Below, in pieces: positions 35,060 through 44,296 of a stretch of 64,000 bases of DNA; within the stretch, counting starts at the first letter, position 1; the number at the start of each line of letters is the position of its first letter. Made by a program: the position numbers and the translations under genes. Location of the stretch: the NCBI RefSeq assembly GCF_003461245.1, contig NZ_QTWS01000003.1:1-64000 (forward strand), written 5' to 3'. The DNA comes from Blautia sp. AF19-10LB. Its GTDB lineage: Bacteria > Bacillota > Clostridia > Lachnospirales > Lachnospiraceae. Below the pieces are notes generated by a model, which was given only the letters and a program-made list of their open reading frames with translations, had not been told where the DNA came from and did no database searches.

Positions 35060-36781
35060 TCAATGTAACCTTATTATAACGTCCTCCCCCCACCCCACCG
35101 CTTCATTCGGATACTCATTAAATCCGGGCAGGGGCTGCGCGCCTCGTCTTAAGTAGGCTTTGACTTTCTCGCCCCAGAGGAATGGGTCGTTTCGTTGTAT
35201 GATGCCCCATTCCATCAGGAGGGCGGCGGAGCCGGTGACGAAGGGAGTGGAGAAAGAAGTTCCGGTGACAGTGGTATAGGCACCGCCGGGAGTGGGGGCG
35301 GTGATGTTTACTCCGGGGGCGACGAGATCCGGTTTGGGGAATGAGAGATTCGATCCGCCGCGGCCGGAGAAATCGGCGTAGGCGTTTAGTCTGGAGTCAT
35401 AGGCTCCTACGGTGATCACTTTGGCTGCAGTGGATGGGATCGTGAGTGTTTCTGCAGCGATCGGACGGTAAAATCCGGTCACTGGGTTCAGGACATTTCC
35501 CCCCGGAAGCCACAGGTTATAATTACCCTCCCGGATTCGTCTGCCATGCAGATGAATCTTCCAGATTCCACTGGTGAGGTATGTCTCTACAGGGATAAAA
35601 TCAAAATAAATCTCCTGCGTTACCTGAAAAGGTCCCGGCTTTCCGTAGTAAATCAATAAATCTGTTTCCCCTGCACGGTATCTCTGTGTGCCGATTTTTT
35701 CCGAAAGTGTTGGCAGTCTTTCGCCAGATGGCGTTTCTATGGAAATCTCGATCTCATCTGCATAGGCTTTCCATAACTGCAGATTCAAAGTTGTCTCATA
35801 AGTCCCAATACTCATTTCCACAGTTTCTGTCTGTCCCTGTCGAAGCTGTCCCGCCGTATGGATCCGGTCATTTCCATTATTTCCGCTTCCTACACAGATG
35901 ACAGAACGTCCTACATTCGCTGCGTTGCTGAGATATGTTTCCAGCAGAGAATCCCCTTGATGTGAACCGTAGTTATTCCCAAAGCTGATATTTATAGCAA
36001 TCGGTCTTCCCATCTTCACCGCCTGCCGGATCAGATAATCAATCCCCTCCATCAGTTCCGTTGTCCGTGGAAAAGAATTTTCCCGTGCATTTCCCATTTT
36101 TACAACGAGTAGATCACTTTCATAGGCCACACCGCGATTTACTCCTCCTGATGCTCTCCCATTTCCCGCCGCGATTCCAAGAACTGCTGTCCCATGTCCA
36201 CTGAAATCTCTGGATGGAACAAGGCGCCTGCCCTCAGTTTCCCCAAGTACAAGCGCCTTATCTATTTCTTCTTTCGTATATTCAGTTCCTGTCACATAAC
36301 CTCTTGGTGGCTTTCCATCCAGACTCTGATCCCATAATCGCAGGATCCGGCTGCTGCCATCCTCATTTCTGAAATCCGGATGAAAATAGTCCACTCCGGA
36401 ATCCACAACGCCAACCAGAATCCCTTCGCCGGTCAATCCGTTTGCACCAGCCTGTACCGGCAGGATGCAGCTCGCCTCTCTCGCCTGAAGCGTCTCAAAA
36501 TAAAGTCGCTTGGGCTTTTCTATAAATTCAATCTGTTCTCTGTCTGAGTATGCATCAATTTCTGATTCCGGTAAAGTCACTACTGCATAACCTCCAAACA
36601 GCGGAACTACCTGAATTCCATCACCGCCAAGGCCACTTTCCGGTCCGCTGTATTTTATGATCACATCCCATACTTTTGTGGCTGAATCGTACCCAACATT
36701 CAGATTTTCCGATTTTGCCCGTTCCTGTGGCGTTGCCTCCATTGCAAGATTAAGAAGATTATCTATTTTCTGATCCGGCAT
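35060..36781 (-). CDS. subtilisin-like serine protease (S8 family, Csp-like)
   Basis: 573 residues. The catalytic triad is complete: Asp in GVVDSGVDYFHPDF (about 130), His in SRDFSGHGTAVLGIAAG (about 195) and Ser in TGTSFSTPFVTGSAALL (about 515). A long insert separates His and Ser, as in clostridial Csp-type proteases. There is no signal peptide, so it is probably cytoplasmic or released otherwise. The gene lies just outside the right end of the element; an N-terminal stub of a paralogue precedes it. Confidence 0.9.
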   Translation of the reverse strand: MPDQKIDNLLNLAMEATPQERAKSENLNVGYDSATKVWDVIIKYSGPESGLGGDGIQVVPLFGGYAVVTLPESEIDAYSDREQIEFIEKPKRLYFETLQAREASCILPVQAGANGLTGEGILVGVVDSGVDYFHPDFRNEDGSSRILRLWDQSLDGKPPRGYVTGTEYTKEEIDKALVLGETEGRRLVPSRDFSGHGTAVLGIAAGNGRASGGVNRGVAYESDLLVVKMGNARENSFPRTTELMEGIDYLIRQAVKMGRPIAINISFGNNYGSHQGDSLLETYLSNAANVGRSVICVGSGNNGNDRIHTAGQLRQGQTETVEMSIGTYETTLNLQLWKAYADEIEISIETPSGERLPTLSEKIGTQRYRAGETDLLIYYGKPGPFQVTQEIYFDFIPVETYLTSGIWKIHLHGRRIREGNYNLWLPGGNVLNPVTGFYRPIAAETLTIPSTAAKVITVGAYDSRLNAYADFSGRGGSNLSFPKPDLVAPGVNITAPTPGGAYTTVTGTSFSTPFVTGSAALLMEWGIIQRNDPFLWGEKVKAYLRRGAQPLPGFNEYPNEAVGWGEDVIIRLH

Positions 36782-36842
36782 AAAGATCTCATTTCAGATA
36801 GCACATTTACTTTATTATATGCTCCTCTTTTTCCAGTATATT

Positions 36843-36953
36843 CTAGCAGTTTTCCAATACATTGATTTCCATTTTCTGCTTCACCCGTTTCTGCGTTATA
36901 ACCTCCACAGCAAGATTTAATAGATTATCAATTCTCTGTGAATAATTGATCAT
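36843..36953 (-). pseudogene. N-terminal stub of a second subtilase
   Basis: A 36-codon frame reads MINYSQRIDNLLNLAVEVIT..., closely resembling the start of the intact protease downstream (QKIDNLLNLAMEATPQERAK). It stops after 36 residues, so it is what remains of a tandem paralogue. Confidence 0.65.
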
Positions 36954-37109
36954 ATACAATCAGAGAAACAATGGTTATCCTGGATTTCTGCATCGAAAAA
37001 TCTTTCTTCTCTTATATCCGATGCTAATAAACTAACCCGAGGTCTGCTTCACTGCTTACCTGATTTGATCAAAACCCATAATTTTACATAGATTTTGCAT
37101 TACTCTGCA

Positions 37110-37137
37110 TTTGCATTTTACAATTTCTCTTTATAAT
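37110..37137 (+). promoter_or_regulatory. promoter of the small membrane protein
   Basis: TTTGCA (37110-37115), 16 nt, TATAAT (37132-37137), about 50 bases before the start codon. Confidence 0.55.
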
Positions 37138-37187
37138 GAAAACAAATCAAAAAAACAACTGCTTTCATTAAGAAATGAGGGATTACA

Positions 37188-37481
37188 ATGTATAAGACTT
37201 TATGGAATCATATCAAAAAAAATACAAAGAAACATACTACCGCATCCGTTTTTCTCCCTGTTCTGGTGCTTGGATGGACAGTGATCGGACTTCTTGCTGG
37301 TGCTCTGATCTGTCCGTTCCTCCAGGTGGCTGTGCTTGTCAAAGCAACAGTTGTTCTTTGCACCGGTGGATATGCGGGATTGATCTTCGGATTCTTCGGC
37401 GGTATCTTCTATATCTATCGCGGTACTGTAAAAAAATCTCACACTGCTGTCAATTCAGTACCGTCCATTTCCTTCAGATAA
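37188..37481 (+). CDS. small two-helix membrane protein
   Basis: 97 residues with a basic N-terminus and two transmembrane segments (VFLPVLVLGWTVIGLLAGAL and ATVVLCTGGYAGLIFGFFGG). GAGGG precedes the ATG. No family recognised. It has its own promoter and terminator. Confidence 0.6.
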   Translation: MYKTLWNHIKKNTKKHTTASVFLPVLVLGWTVIGLLAGALICPFLQVAVLVKATVVLCTGGYAGLIFGFFGGIFYIYRGTVKKSHTAVNSVPSISFR

Positions 37482-37500
37482 GACAACAAAACACACCTGC

Positions 37501-37528
37501 AAGCTGCCCTCTGTGGCAGCTTTTTTAT
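37501..37528 (+). terminator. intrinsic terminator
   Basis: Arms AAGCTGCC/GGCAGCTT, 6-nt loop and a run of six T. Confidence 0.88.
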
Positions 37529-37574
37529 TGCCCGCATGTCAAAAAGAAAAACCATCAGTGATTCCATTCTACGC

Positions 37575-38360
37575 TCATCCCAATGCCACATCCAGAACCA
37601 TCATCAGTGAAAATCCCACCGCAAAGAAGATCGTTCCGATATTCGAATGCTCTCCCACAGACATTTCAGGGATCAGTTCCTCGACAACAACATAGAGCAT
37701 GGCTCCTGCCGCAAAGCTCAGAAGATACGGCAGTGCCGGAACGATCAGCCCGGCTGCAAGAATTGTCAGCACTGCTCCGATCGGCTCCACGATTCCTGAT
37801 AACACACCGCCGACAAAAGCTTTTGTTTTTCCCATTTCTTCAGAGCGAAGCGGCATGGAGATGATCGCACCTTCCGGGAAGTTCTGGATCGCAATTCCAA
37901 GAGAAAGTGCCAGCGCTCCCATCATGGTGATCTGCGCTTTCCCTGTCAGATATCCGGCATAGACTACGCCCACCGCCATTCCTTCCGGGATATTGTGAAG
38001 CGTGACCGCAAGCACCAGCATGGTCGTCCTCTGCTGACAGCTTTTTGGTTCCTCTGCCTGGTCACTGTGCTGATGCAGATGCGGCACGATGTGATCCAGC
38101 ATCAGCAGAAAAAGTACCCCTATCCAGAAACCGATCAGTGCCGGAACAAATGAAAATTTTCCCATTTCCACTGACTGATCGATCGCCGGAATTAAAAGGC
38201 TCCATATCGAAGCCGCTACCATCACCCCTGCTGCAAAACCGGTTAGACACCGCTGCACATAGGCGTTGAGATCTTTTTTCATAAAAAAGACGCAGGCGGC
38301 TCCCGCCGAGGTACCTATGAACGGGATCAGTATCCCGTAAAACGCATTCATATCCATCAC
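37575..38360 (-). CDS. ZIP-family metal transporter
   Basis: 261 residues, about eight transmembrane helices. The ZIP signatures are clear: TLHNIPEGMAVGV (helix IV) and QNFPEGAIISMPL (helix V), plus a histidine loop HLHQHSDQAEE. It takes up zinc or related divalent metals into the cytoplasm. AAGGAGG stands before overlapping GTG and ATG starts (38360/38357). It is divergent from the manganese exporter mntP, so metal import and export genes lie back to back. Confidence 0.88.
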   Translation of the reverse strand: MMDMNAFYGILIPFIGTSAGAACVFFMKKDLNAYVQRCLTGFAAGVMVAASIWSLLIPAIDQSVEMGKFSFVPALIGFWIGVLFLLMLDHIVPHLHQHSDQAEEPKSCQQRTTMLVLAVTLHNIPEGMAVGVVYAGYLTGKAQITMMGALALSLGIAIQNFPEGAIISMPLRSEEMGKTKAFVGGVLSGIVEPIGAVLTILAAGLIVPALPYLLSFAAGAMLYVVVEELIPEMSVGEHSNIGTIFFAVGFSLMMVLDVALG

Positions 38361-38471
38361 TTAATTCCTCCTTATTTATATTTTAAGTTAGTTTTATTTA
38401 ACTTTATTCATAAACAGTATAACCACATGCCATACTTTATGCAATTGCTTCTTTTTTATTGAAAAAATTTA

Positions 38472-38500
38472 TTGACAGGAGTCACCGTATTTGTTATAGT
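38472..38500 (+). promoter_or_regulatory. promoter of the mntP riboswitch transcript
   Basis: Perfect TTGACA at 38472-38477, 17 nt, TATAGT at 38495-38500. Confidence 0.8.
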
Positions 38501-38549
38501 TGGAGCAATCGACTGAGGTCAAATCTCAGGATATAAATAAACTCAATCA

Positions 38550-38712
38550 GTTTACGTGAGGGAGTAATTTGCACGAAGAACGTGTGATTTGTCAACATAC
38601 TGGTATTTTGTACCTGGCAAATCTTAATGAATGAGACTCATGTATGCAGCAAAACAATACATACAGCGCTTTTGTACGTCTGTACTGTTTTGCTGCATAC
38701 ATGAGTCTTTTT
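38550..38712 (+). promoter_or_regulatory. yybP-ykoY (manganese) riboswitch with terminator
   Basis: A leader of about 260 nt precedes mntP. It holds motifs of the yybP-ykoY class (GAGGGAGTA near 38558, CATACTGG...TACCTGGCAAATCTTAA, and ATGAGACTC closing the helix with TGAG). Downstream is a terminator with perfect 22-bp arms (38635-38656 and 38686-38707) and a T-run. The 3' end of the aptamer overlaps the left arm, so manganese binding would prevent termination and switch on the exporter. The long stem is unusual. Confidence 0.8.
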
Positions 38713-38759
38713 GCGTGTTCAGATACTTTCTTAAGAAAAAAGGAAAAGGAGATTTTGTT

Positions 38760-39344
38760 ATGGCACTCGTTATTGAACTATTTTTGTTAGGTGTTGGGCT
38801 TTCTATGGATGCTTTTGCAGTTTCTGTCTGTAAGGGGCTCGGTATGAGAAAGCTGAACAAGAAACAGGCACTCATCATCGGGCTTTACTTCGGCGGATTT
38901 CAGGCATTGATGCCGTTTGTCGGCTGGCTCCTCGGCAGCCAGTTCCAGAAATATATCACAAGCATTGACCACTGGATCGCATTCATCCTGCTTGGCTTCA
39001 TCGGCGGCAAAATGATGATCGAAGCAGTCCGGGAATGGAACGAAGAGGAAGTTGTCGATGTCATGGACGCACCGATCGACCACAAAAACATGCTTGTTCT
39101 CGCTGTCGCAACCAGTATTGACGCACTCACTGTCGGAATCACATTTGCTTTCCTCGGAACTCCGATCGTAGAAGCGATCACCATCATCGGGATCACAACC
39201 ATGGTCATCTCCATCGCCGGAGTTGTTGTTGGAAACTTCTTCGGAAGCAGATACAAGAGCAAAGCTGAGTTTATCGGCGGCCTGATCCTTGTTCTCCTTG
39301 GGCTCAAGATCCTTCTGGAGCACCTCGGTATCCTGGTTTTCTGA
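38760..39344 (+). CDS. mntP: manganese exporter MntP
   Basis: 194 residues, six transmembrane helices, matching the MntP (DUF204) family: LLGVGLSMDAFAVSVCKGLG at the start with the conserved aspartate and VATSIDALTVGITFAFLG in the repeat. It exports Mn2+ and protects against excess. The start at 38760 has AAAAGGAG; longer frames run back into the leader terminator. The 3' end abuts a trehalase-type gene remnant and no terminator is seen. Confidence 0.92.
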   Translation: MALVIELFLLGVGLSMDAFAVSVCKGLGMRKLNKKQALIIGLYFGGFQALMPFVGWLLGSQFQKYITSIDHWIAFILLGFIGGKMMIEAVREWNEEEVVDVMDAPIDHKNMLVLAVATSIDALTVGITFAFLGTPIVEAITIIGITTMVISIAGVVVGNFFGSRYKSKAEFIGGLILVLLGLKILLEHLGILVF

Positions 39345-39787
39345 TGAAATAATAAAACATCTGCATTTTCTCTCTCAAAAAATTCAATCGTTCCCTCAGA
39401 GATCACTGCTTTCTCTTTGCGGAGTCCGACCAGTTTCTTATAGAAAGAGTAAATAGAATCCGGATCCTGCATTTCTTTTTCCGCATTGATTTCTTTATAA
39501 TTATCAATTACAGAAATCCATGGTTCCGCTTCTGAAAAACCTGCATTTACATCTGCCGACCACTGCATTGGAGTTCTACTGTTGTCTCTGGATTTTGCTG
39601 CAAGGATTTCCAGTGCTTCCTCCTTTGACTTTCCTTCTGAAAGAAGGATCTCATAATAGTTCAGACTTTCCACATCACGATACTGGGAAATATCGCTGTA
39701 ATGAGCATTTGTCATTCCAAGCTCTTCTCCCTGATAAATATAAGGAGTTCCGCGCATCATATGAATCGTCAACAGCAAAAGGATCAT
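39345..39787 (-). pseudogene. fragment of a GH13 alpha-glucosidase (TreA/oligo-1,6-glucosidase type)
   Basis: About 145 residues from the C-terminal half of the catalytic domain: GTPYIYQGEELGMTNAHY, EEALEILAAKSRDNSRTPMQW, DPDSIYSFYKKLVGLRKE. Both ends are missing: the upstream end stops at 39787 and the downstream end merges into the antisense of mntP. Family members are about 550 residues. It probably came from a trehalose-6-phosphate hydrolase gene because a TreR-like fragment adjoins it. Confidence 0.85.
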
Positions 39788-39968
39788 GACCGTCGAAAAA
39801 GTGACAGAGATCGATGAAAAATATCTCGACCTGAATATCCGGGACTACAACTGTGTCGCTGTCGTCAGCAGCCAGACGTATAACAGTGACGGCGTAATGT
39901 TTGAGTACACCCAGTCCCGCCACCGCCCGGATCATTTCCGTTTCTATGATAATGCGGTGAGAAAATAA
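39786..39968 (+). pseudogene. C-terminal (UTRA) fragment of a GntR/TreR-type repressor
   Basis: 60 codons end with MFEYTQSRHRPDHFRFYDNAVRK, a typical close of the UTRA ligand-binding domain of TreR-like repressors. The DNA-binding half is absent. It meets the glucosidase fragment head to head within two bases. Confidence 0.65.
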
Positions 39969-40076
39969 AATATTGACGGAAAGTACATTGACATTTCCTG
40001 AAAAAGCGTTTATTATATATAACATATTTATTTAGTATGTTTATATGGTTTTTGTTTGATTAAGGAGTGTGATCTC

Positions 40077-40718
40077 ATGAATATCTTATGCTTTGGCGAT
40101 TCTAATACCTGGGGATACAAGCCGGATAAGACCGGACGCTTTGATGAAAATACAAGATGGACTGCTCTTCTTCAGAAGAAGCTTGGTCCAGAATATCATA
40201 TTATAGAGGAAGGACTTTGCGGCAGGACTACTGTCTTTCAGGATGAGCTCCGCGAGAGCCGCCGGGGGCTGGATATGATCGGTGTCACTGTGGAAATGCA
40301 CAATCCTCTCGATCTCGTAATCATCATGCTCGGAACGAACGACTGCAAGACCCGCTATGGTGCATCCGCCAGTGTAATCGCCCGAGGTCTGGATCAGGTG
40401 ATCCGTAAAGCACGGCTCAATGCATCTCAGCACTTTGATCTGCTTGTCGTCTCTCCGATCCATCTTGGTCATGGTGTCGGAGAAGCGGATTTTGACCCGG
40501 AATTCGATGAGAGATCTGAGGTCGTTTCCAGAAATCTCGCAAATGAATACCGTAAAGTTGCACTCCAAAATCATGCTGCTTTTTTGAATGCCGCTGATTT
40601 TGCTTCTCCAAGCACTACGGACCGTGAACATATGGATGAAGTTGGACATGCTGCACTCGCTGATGCTATTTATGATAAGATCACTGCACTTGAGAAGGGA
40701 CTTGCAAATGTGATCTGA
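40077..40718 (+). CDS. SGNH/GDSL-family hydrolase
   Basis: 213 residues. Block I CFGDSNTWGYKPD carries the nucleophile serine, block III IMLGTNDCK the oxyanion asparagine, and block V DREHMDEVGHAALAD the catalytic Asp-His. The family cleaves ester bonds, for example acetyl groups on sugars; the substrate is not evident. The start at 40077 has AAGGAG nine bases upstream. No signal peptide. It is followed by a strong bidirectional terminator. Confidence 0.9.
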   Translation: MNILCFGDSNTWGYKPDKTGRFDENTRWTALLQKKLGPEYHIIEEGLCGRTTVFQDELRESRRGLDMIGVTVEMHNPLDLVIIMLGTNDCKTRYGASASVIARGLDQVIRKARLNASQHFDLLVVSPIHLGHGVGEADFDPEFDERSEVVSRNLANEYRKVALQNHAAFLNAADFASPSTTDREHMDEVGHAALADAIYDKITALEKGLANVI

Positions 40719-40752
40719 GATTACTGTTCACCTGTAATATCCCGCAAATGAC

Positions 40753-40814
40753 AAAAGAAGAAGATCAATCTCTTACCAGAACCATTTCGGCAAAGTTTGA
40801 TCTTCTTCTTTTTT
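40753..40814. terminator. bidirectional terminator
   Basis: Perfect 14-bp arms AAGAAGAAGATCAA and TTGATCTTCTTCTT with T-runs on both strands, between convergent genes. Confidence 0.9.
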
Positions 40815-40815
40815 C

Positions 40816-41745
40816 TTATAATATGTACTGCAAAAGCCAGCAGATAAACGGCAGTGTCACAATGCTGCATATCGTCGTCACGAACACACCGCCCAGTGCA
40901 TAGTCTCCATCTGAGCCAGCGCTGTTTGCCATCATAACTACAGAAGTCATCGCCGGCATTCCTGCGATCAGAGCCATTGTCAGATGGATCTCTTCTGAAA
41001 TCGGAAATAGATTCAAAACTCCATACATGATGACCGGGATCAGAAGCATCTTGACCAGTACGATTCCGTAAAGGGAAAGTTCTTTTATATATCTGCGGAT
41101 ATCGATGCACGCAAATACGCCGCCCACATAGATCATGGCAAGTGGAGATGCGGTCGCACCTATCTTCTGCAGTCCTGTATCCAGAAGCTGCGGAATCTTA
41201 ATCCCTGTTACTACGAGAAAAAGTGCCGCAAAAATCGCCACCGTTGCCGGATTGACCAGTTTCCGAGGATCAAACTTCCCTTTTCCACATGGAGTGGTCA
41301 GTTTTACTCCCATTGTCCACAACATGAACTGGTCGATCACGGTAAATACTGAAACATAAAGAATTCCATTCTGTGGAAAAATACTCGTGATGATCGGGAT
41401 TCCCATGAAACCGACATTTCCAAACAAAAACATCGCCTGGTAGATTCCCGCCTGGTCGCCTCCCAGGTGAAATATTTTTGTCATTCCCAGACTTATGATG
41501 AACGTGCAGATATAAAACACTGCTGCGATCACCAGAATAGATAAGGAATGAAAAAGTGTATCCCGCTCCACACCGTCTATGATATTGACAAAAATCATCA
41601 CCGGCAGTGCCATCTTGATCACAAATCTTGAGATCGGATCAAGAGTTTCACTGTTCAGTACTTTTGTTTTTACCAGGATCATGCCTGCCAGAATGTAGAT
41701 CACAAACAGGCCGATCTGCTGAAGCAGGATCTCAAGCGTATTCAT
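40816..41745 (-). CDS. AEC-family transporter
   Basis: 309 residues with ten hydrophobic helices in two halves, matching the auxin efflux carrier family (LPVMIFVNIIDG, FGNVGFMGIPIITSIF, AGMPAMTSVVMMANSAGSDGDYA). Bacterial members move organic acids such as malate or malonate. The start overlaps the MATE gene end by 14 nt, so they share a transcript. The substrate is unknown. Confidence 0.85.
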   Translation of the reverse strand: MNTLEILLQQIGLFVIYILAGMILVKTKVLNSETLDPISRFVIKMALPVMIFVNIIDGVERDTLFHSLSILVIAAVFYICTFIISLGMTKIFHLGGDQAGIYQAMFLFGNVGFMGIPIITSIFPQNGILYVSVFTVIDQFMLWTMGVKLTTPCGKGKFDPRKLVNPATVAIFAALFLVVTGIKIPQLLDTGLQKIGATASPLAMIYVGGVFACIDIRRYIKELSLYGIVLVKMLLIPVIMYGVLNLFPISEEIHLTMALIAGMPAMTSVVMMANSAGSDGDYALGGVFVTTICSIVTLPFICWLLQYIL

Positions 41746-43036
41746 TTGTTTTCCTGCTTTCCTTGTACTTCGACAAAATCAGAATAACTGCGAAGGTGAT
41801 CATTTCAGATGCCAGGAAGGACAGCCATACACCATTCATTCCCAGAATCCTGGAAAGTATGATCGCACAGATTCCGATCGCGATCGCGCCTCGGAGCAGA
41901 GAGCCGATGATTGCCGGACGTGGGTTTGCTGTTGCGGAAAAATATGCAACGAGCATGATATTGACTCCTGCGAACAAAAATCCCAGGAAGTATAACCGAA
42001 GACCTGTGTGTGCATATTCCAGAAGAAGCTGGTTGTTTTCACTGTTGAATACTGCAATAAACGGATCTGTAAAGGTCCAGACCAGTGCGACCATGACGAT
42101 TTCTATTGCTGCTGCGCAGGTCAGTGCCCAGCGGAGAAGTTTTTTTACATCGCCAGATGCACCTTTGCCGAAGCTTTCGCTGATCAGAGGCTGCGCGCCC
42201 TGTGCCATACCGTTCATGATCGCCATTCCCACAAGCGAGAGGTTTGCTACTACTCCATATGCAGCAACTCCGGTGCTTCCAGTAAGTCCAAGGATCAGCA
42301 TATTAAATATGAACGTGATCACTGCGGAGGAAATTTCGCCCACAAACGCGGACACGCCAAGCTGACAACAGGAGATCAGATGCCGCACAGACAGTTTTTT
42401 CCATTTGAAACCGATGTTGCATTTTTTGCTGAAATAATGCGTGGAACATACCAGCATCGTAACACACGGACAAAAAGCAGTTGCCAGCGCCGCACCGGAA
42501 AATCCAAGCCCTGCCGGGAAAATAAAAATGTAATCAAACACGATATTGAAGGCACTGCCGGCAAGGGAACCTGCCATTACGGTTGAGGTTGCATAATCGT
42601 TTCGTGCAAATGCGGTAACGGAATAATTGCACATAAAAAACGGTGCAAAAACAAGAACGATCCGCAGATAAGTTTTGCCAAGCGCGATCAGCTCTGCATC
42701 TGCTCCAAGGAGCGCCAGAAATTTATCCGGGAAGAAAATCCCAATCAGCATAAATGGAATGCTGAAAAGTACCGCCCAGCTGATCGACTGTGTAAAATAA
42801 TGATCCGCCTCTTCACCTTTGGCTCTGCGGATCCCGTATCTCGTCGCAGAACCGATCCCGATCATGGATCCTATTGCGAACATGATTCCAAAAACCGGCA
42901 GGATCAGGTTGAGGACTGCCAGTCCATTTGCTCCTGAGCTGACCGATATAAAAAAAGTGTCTGCAAGAATATACACGGATTGCCCCATCATACTTGCTAC
43001 ACTTTGGAAAACATATTTTGTAAATTTTTTTAGCAT
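41732..43036 (-). CDS. MATE-family multidrug/metabolite exporter
   Basis: 434 residues, about twelve helices. MATE features: ASMMGQSVYILADTFFISVS, GIGSATRYGIRRAKGE, AYGVVANLSLVGMAIMNGMAQGAQPLISES. It uses ion gradients to expel cationic compounds. ATG at 43036 with GGAG; an upstream GTG frame is less likely. First gene of a pair with the AEC transporter. Confidence 0.88.
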   Translation of the reverse strand: MLKKFTKYVFQSVASMMGQSVYILADTFFISVSSGANGLAVLNLILPVFGIMFAIGSMIGIGSATRYGIRRAKGEEADHYFTQSISWAVLFSIPFMLIGIFFPDKFLALLGADAELIALGKTYLRIVLVFAPFFMCNYSVTAFARNDYATSTVMAGSLAGSAFNIVFDYIFIFPAGLGFSGAALATAFCPCVTMLVCSTHYFSKKCNIGFKWKKLSVRHLISCCQLGVSAFVGEISSAVITFIFNMLILGLTGSTGVAAYGVVANLSLVGMAIMNGMAQGAQPLISESFGKGASGDVKKLLRWALTCAAAIEIVMVALVWTFTDPFIAVFNSENNQLLLEYAHTGLRLYFLGFLFAGVNIMLVAYFSATANPRPAIIGSLLRGAIAIGICAIILSRILGMNGVWLSFLASEMITFAVILILSKYKESRKTNEYA

Positions 43037-43076
43037 AATTTTTCTCCATTTCACAGACTGTCCTCTGCATTATAGT

Positions 43077-43118
43077 AAAAAGTTCTCGAAAAGACAATAG
43101 ACTTTTCAAGAACTTTTT
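43077..43118 (-). terminator. terminator after the TrmH-type gene
   Basis: Arms AAAAAGTTCT-CGAAAAG and CTTTTCA-AGAACTTTTT form a long AT-rich stem. Confidence 0.75.
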
Positions 43119-43122
43119 ATAT

Positions 43123-43950
43123 TCAGCGTTTCCTGCCAAGTTCCCAGAATGCTACGGCACTTGCGGCTGCTACATTCAGGGAATCGACGCCGTGTGACAT
43201 TGGGATCTTTACTGTGTAGTCACAGTCTGCAATGGTCTGAGATGCCAGACCGTCTCCTTCTGTGCCGAGAACGATGGCAAGTTTTTCTTCCGCGAGGAGC
43301 TTCGGATCATCGATGCTGAAAGAATCGTCACGAAGTGCCATTGCCACGGTTTTGAAGCCAAGGTTCTGGATCGATTTCATTCCTTCTTCCGGCCAGGAGG
43401 ATTTTTTGTCAAAATATGTCCACGGAATCTGGAATATCGTTCCCATGCTTACGCGGGCGGCTCTTCGATAGAGCGGGTCACTGCACCCGCTGGTCAGAAG
43501 GACCGCATCCATATGAAGTGCCGCTGCGCTGCGGAAAATGGCTCCGATATTTGTCGGATTCACGACATTCTCCAGGATTGCGATGCGGCTGGTATTCTGG
43601 CAGATTCCTTCTACAGACGGAAGACGGCGGCGTTTCATGGCACAGAGCATGCCGCGTGCCAGTGCGTAGCCGGTCATTCCCACAAGGACATCATATTCTG
43701 CTGTATAGACCGGAATTTCCGGATATCGCTCCAGGATCTGCTTCGCCTCAGCCTCCAGGTCTTTATGCTCAACCAGAAAAGAAAGCGGCTCATACCCTGC
43801 ATTTAATGCCCGCTCGATCACCTTCGGACTCTCCGCAATAAACAGCCCCGGCTCCGGCTCATAATACCGCAGAAGCTGCACTTCCGATGTCCGCGCGTAT
43901 ACGTCTAATTCTGGCGCGGTGATGTCGTTGATTTCGATTATATTGTTCAC
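43123..43950 (-). CDS. TrmH/SpoU-type RNA 2'-O-methyltransferase
   Basis: 275 residues. The C-terminal SpoU domain has the three family motifs: ENVVNPTNIGAIFRSAAAL, LAIVLGTEGDGL and IPMSHGVDSLNVAAASAVAFWE, which build the SAM-binding knot. The N-terminal ~100 residues are a substrate-binding extension. GTG start with GGAG six bases upstream. It methylates a ribose in rRNA or tRNA; the position is unknown. Confidence 0.9.
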   Translation of the reverse strand: MNNIIEINDITAPELDVYARTSEVQLLRYYEPEPGLFIAESPKVIERALNAGYEPLSFLVEHKDLEAEAKQILERYPEIPVYTAEYDVLVGMTGYALARGMLCAMKRRRLPSVEGICQNTSRIAILENVVNPTNIGAIFRSAAALHMDAVLLTSGCSDPLYRRAARVSMGTIFQIPWTYFDKKSSWPEEGMKSIQNLGFKTVAMALRDDSFSIDDPKLLAEEKLAIVLGTEGDGLASQTIADCDYTVKIPMSHGVDSLNVAAASAVAFWELGRKR

Positions 43951-43959
43951 GGTGTTCTC

Positions 43960-44265
43960 CTATTTATTATCAAACGTAATATTTCGGATCATATTTCGGT
44001 TGATAAGCTGTGTGCCTTTCTTTGGTGTTTCGACTTTGACCCACTGGGCATCTGCCTCGACGAATCTGCCCTTGATCGCACCAACTTCGTTAAAAAGACT
44101 TACTACACAATCCCGTCCTACATACTGATCTAACATCGAACCGCTCATATCCTCATACTCCTTTTCACTATCAATGAATGTAATAAAATTCTGTGTCTGC
44201 TGCATTGCTGACATCACCGTCAGCATATTCAGATTATTGATTGCTACCATTGTAGCCGCATCCAT
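43960..44265 (-). CDS. conserved-looking hypothetical protein
   Basis: 101 residues. A hydrophobic N-terminus (VAINNLNMLTVMSAMQQTQN) is followed by an Sm-like or beta-rich part (YVGRDCVVSLFNEVGAIKGRFVE, KKGTQLINRNMIRNITF). The start at 44265 has GGGGTGA upstream. It lies nine bases before the TrmH-type gene and may be co-transcribed. Function unknown. Confidence 0.7.
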   Translation of the reverse strand: MDAATMVAINNLNMLTVMSAMQQTQNFITFIDSEKEYEDMSGSMLDQYVGRDCVVSLFNEVGAIKGRFVEADAQWVKVETPKKGTQLINRNMIRNITFDNK

Positions 44266-44296
44266 CGCCGTCACCCCACAATTTCTGATAAGATAT

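Noticed and set aside
38900..39344. Extension of the glucosidase fragment through the mntP gene on the minus strand
   Set aside because: Beyond about 39345 the frame is only the antisense of mntP and has lost all GH13 similarity.
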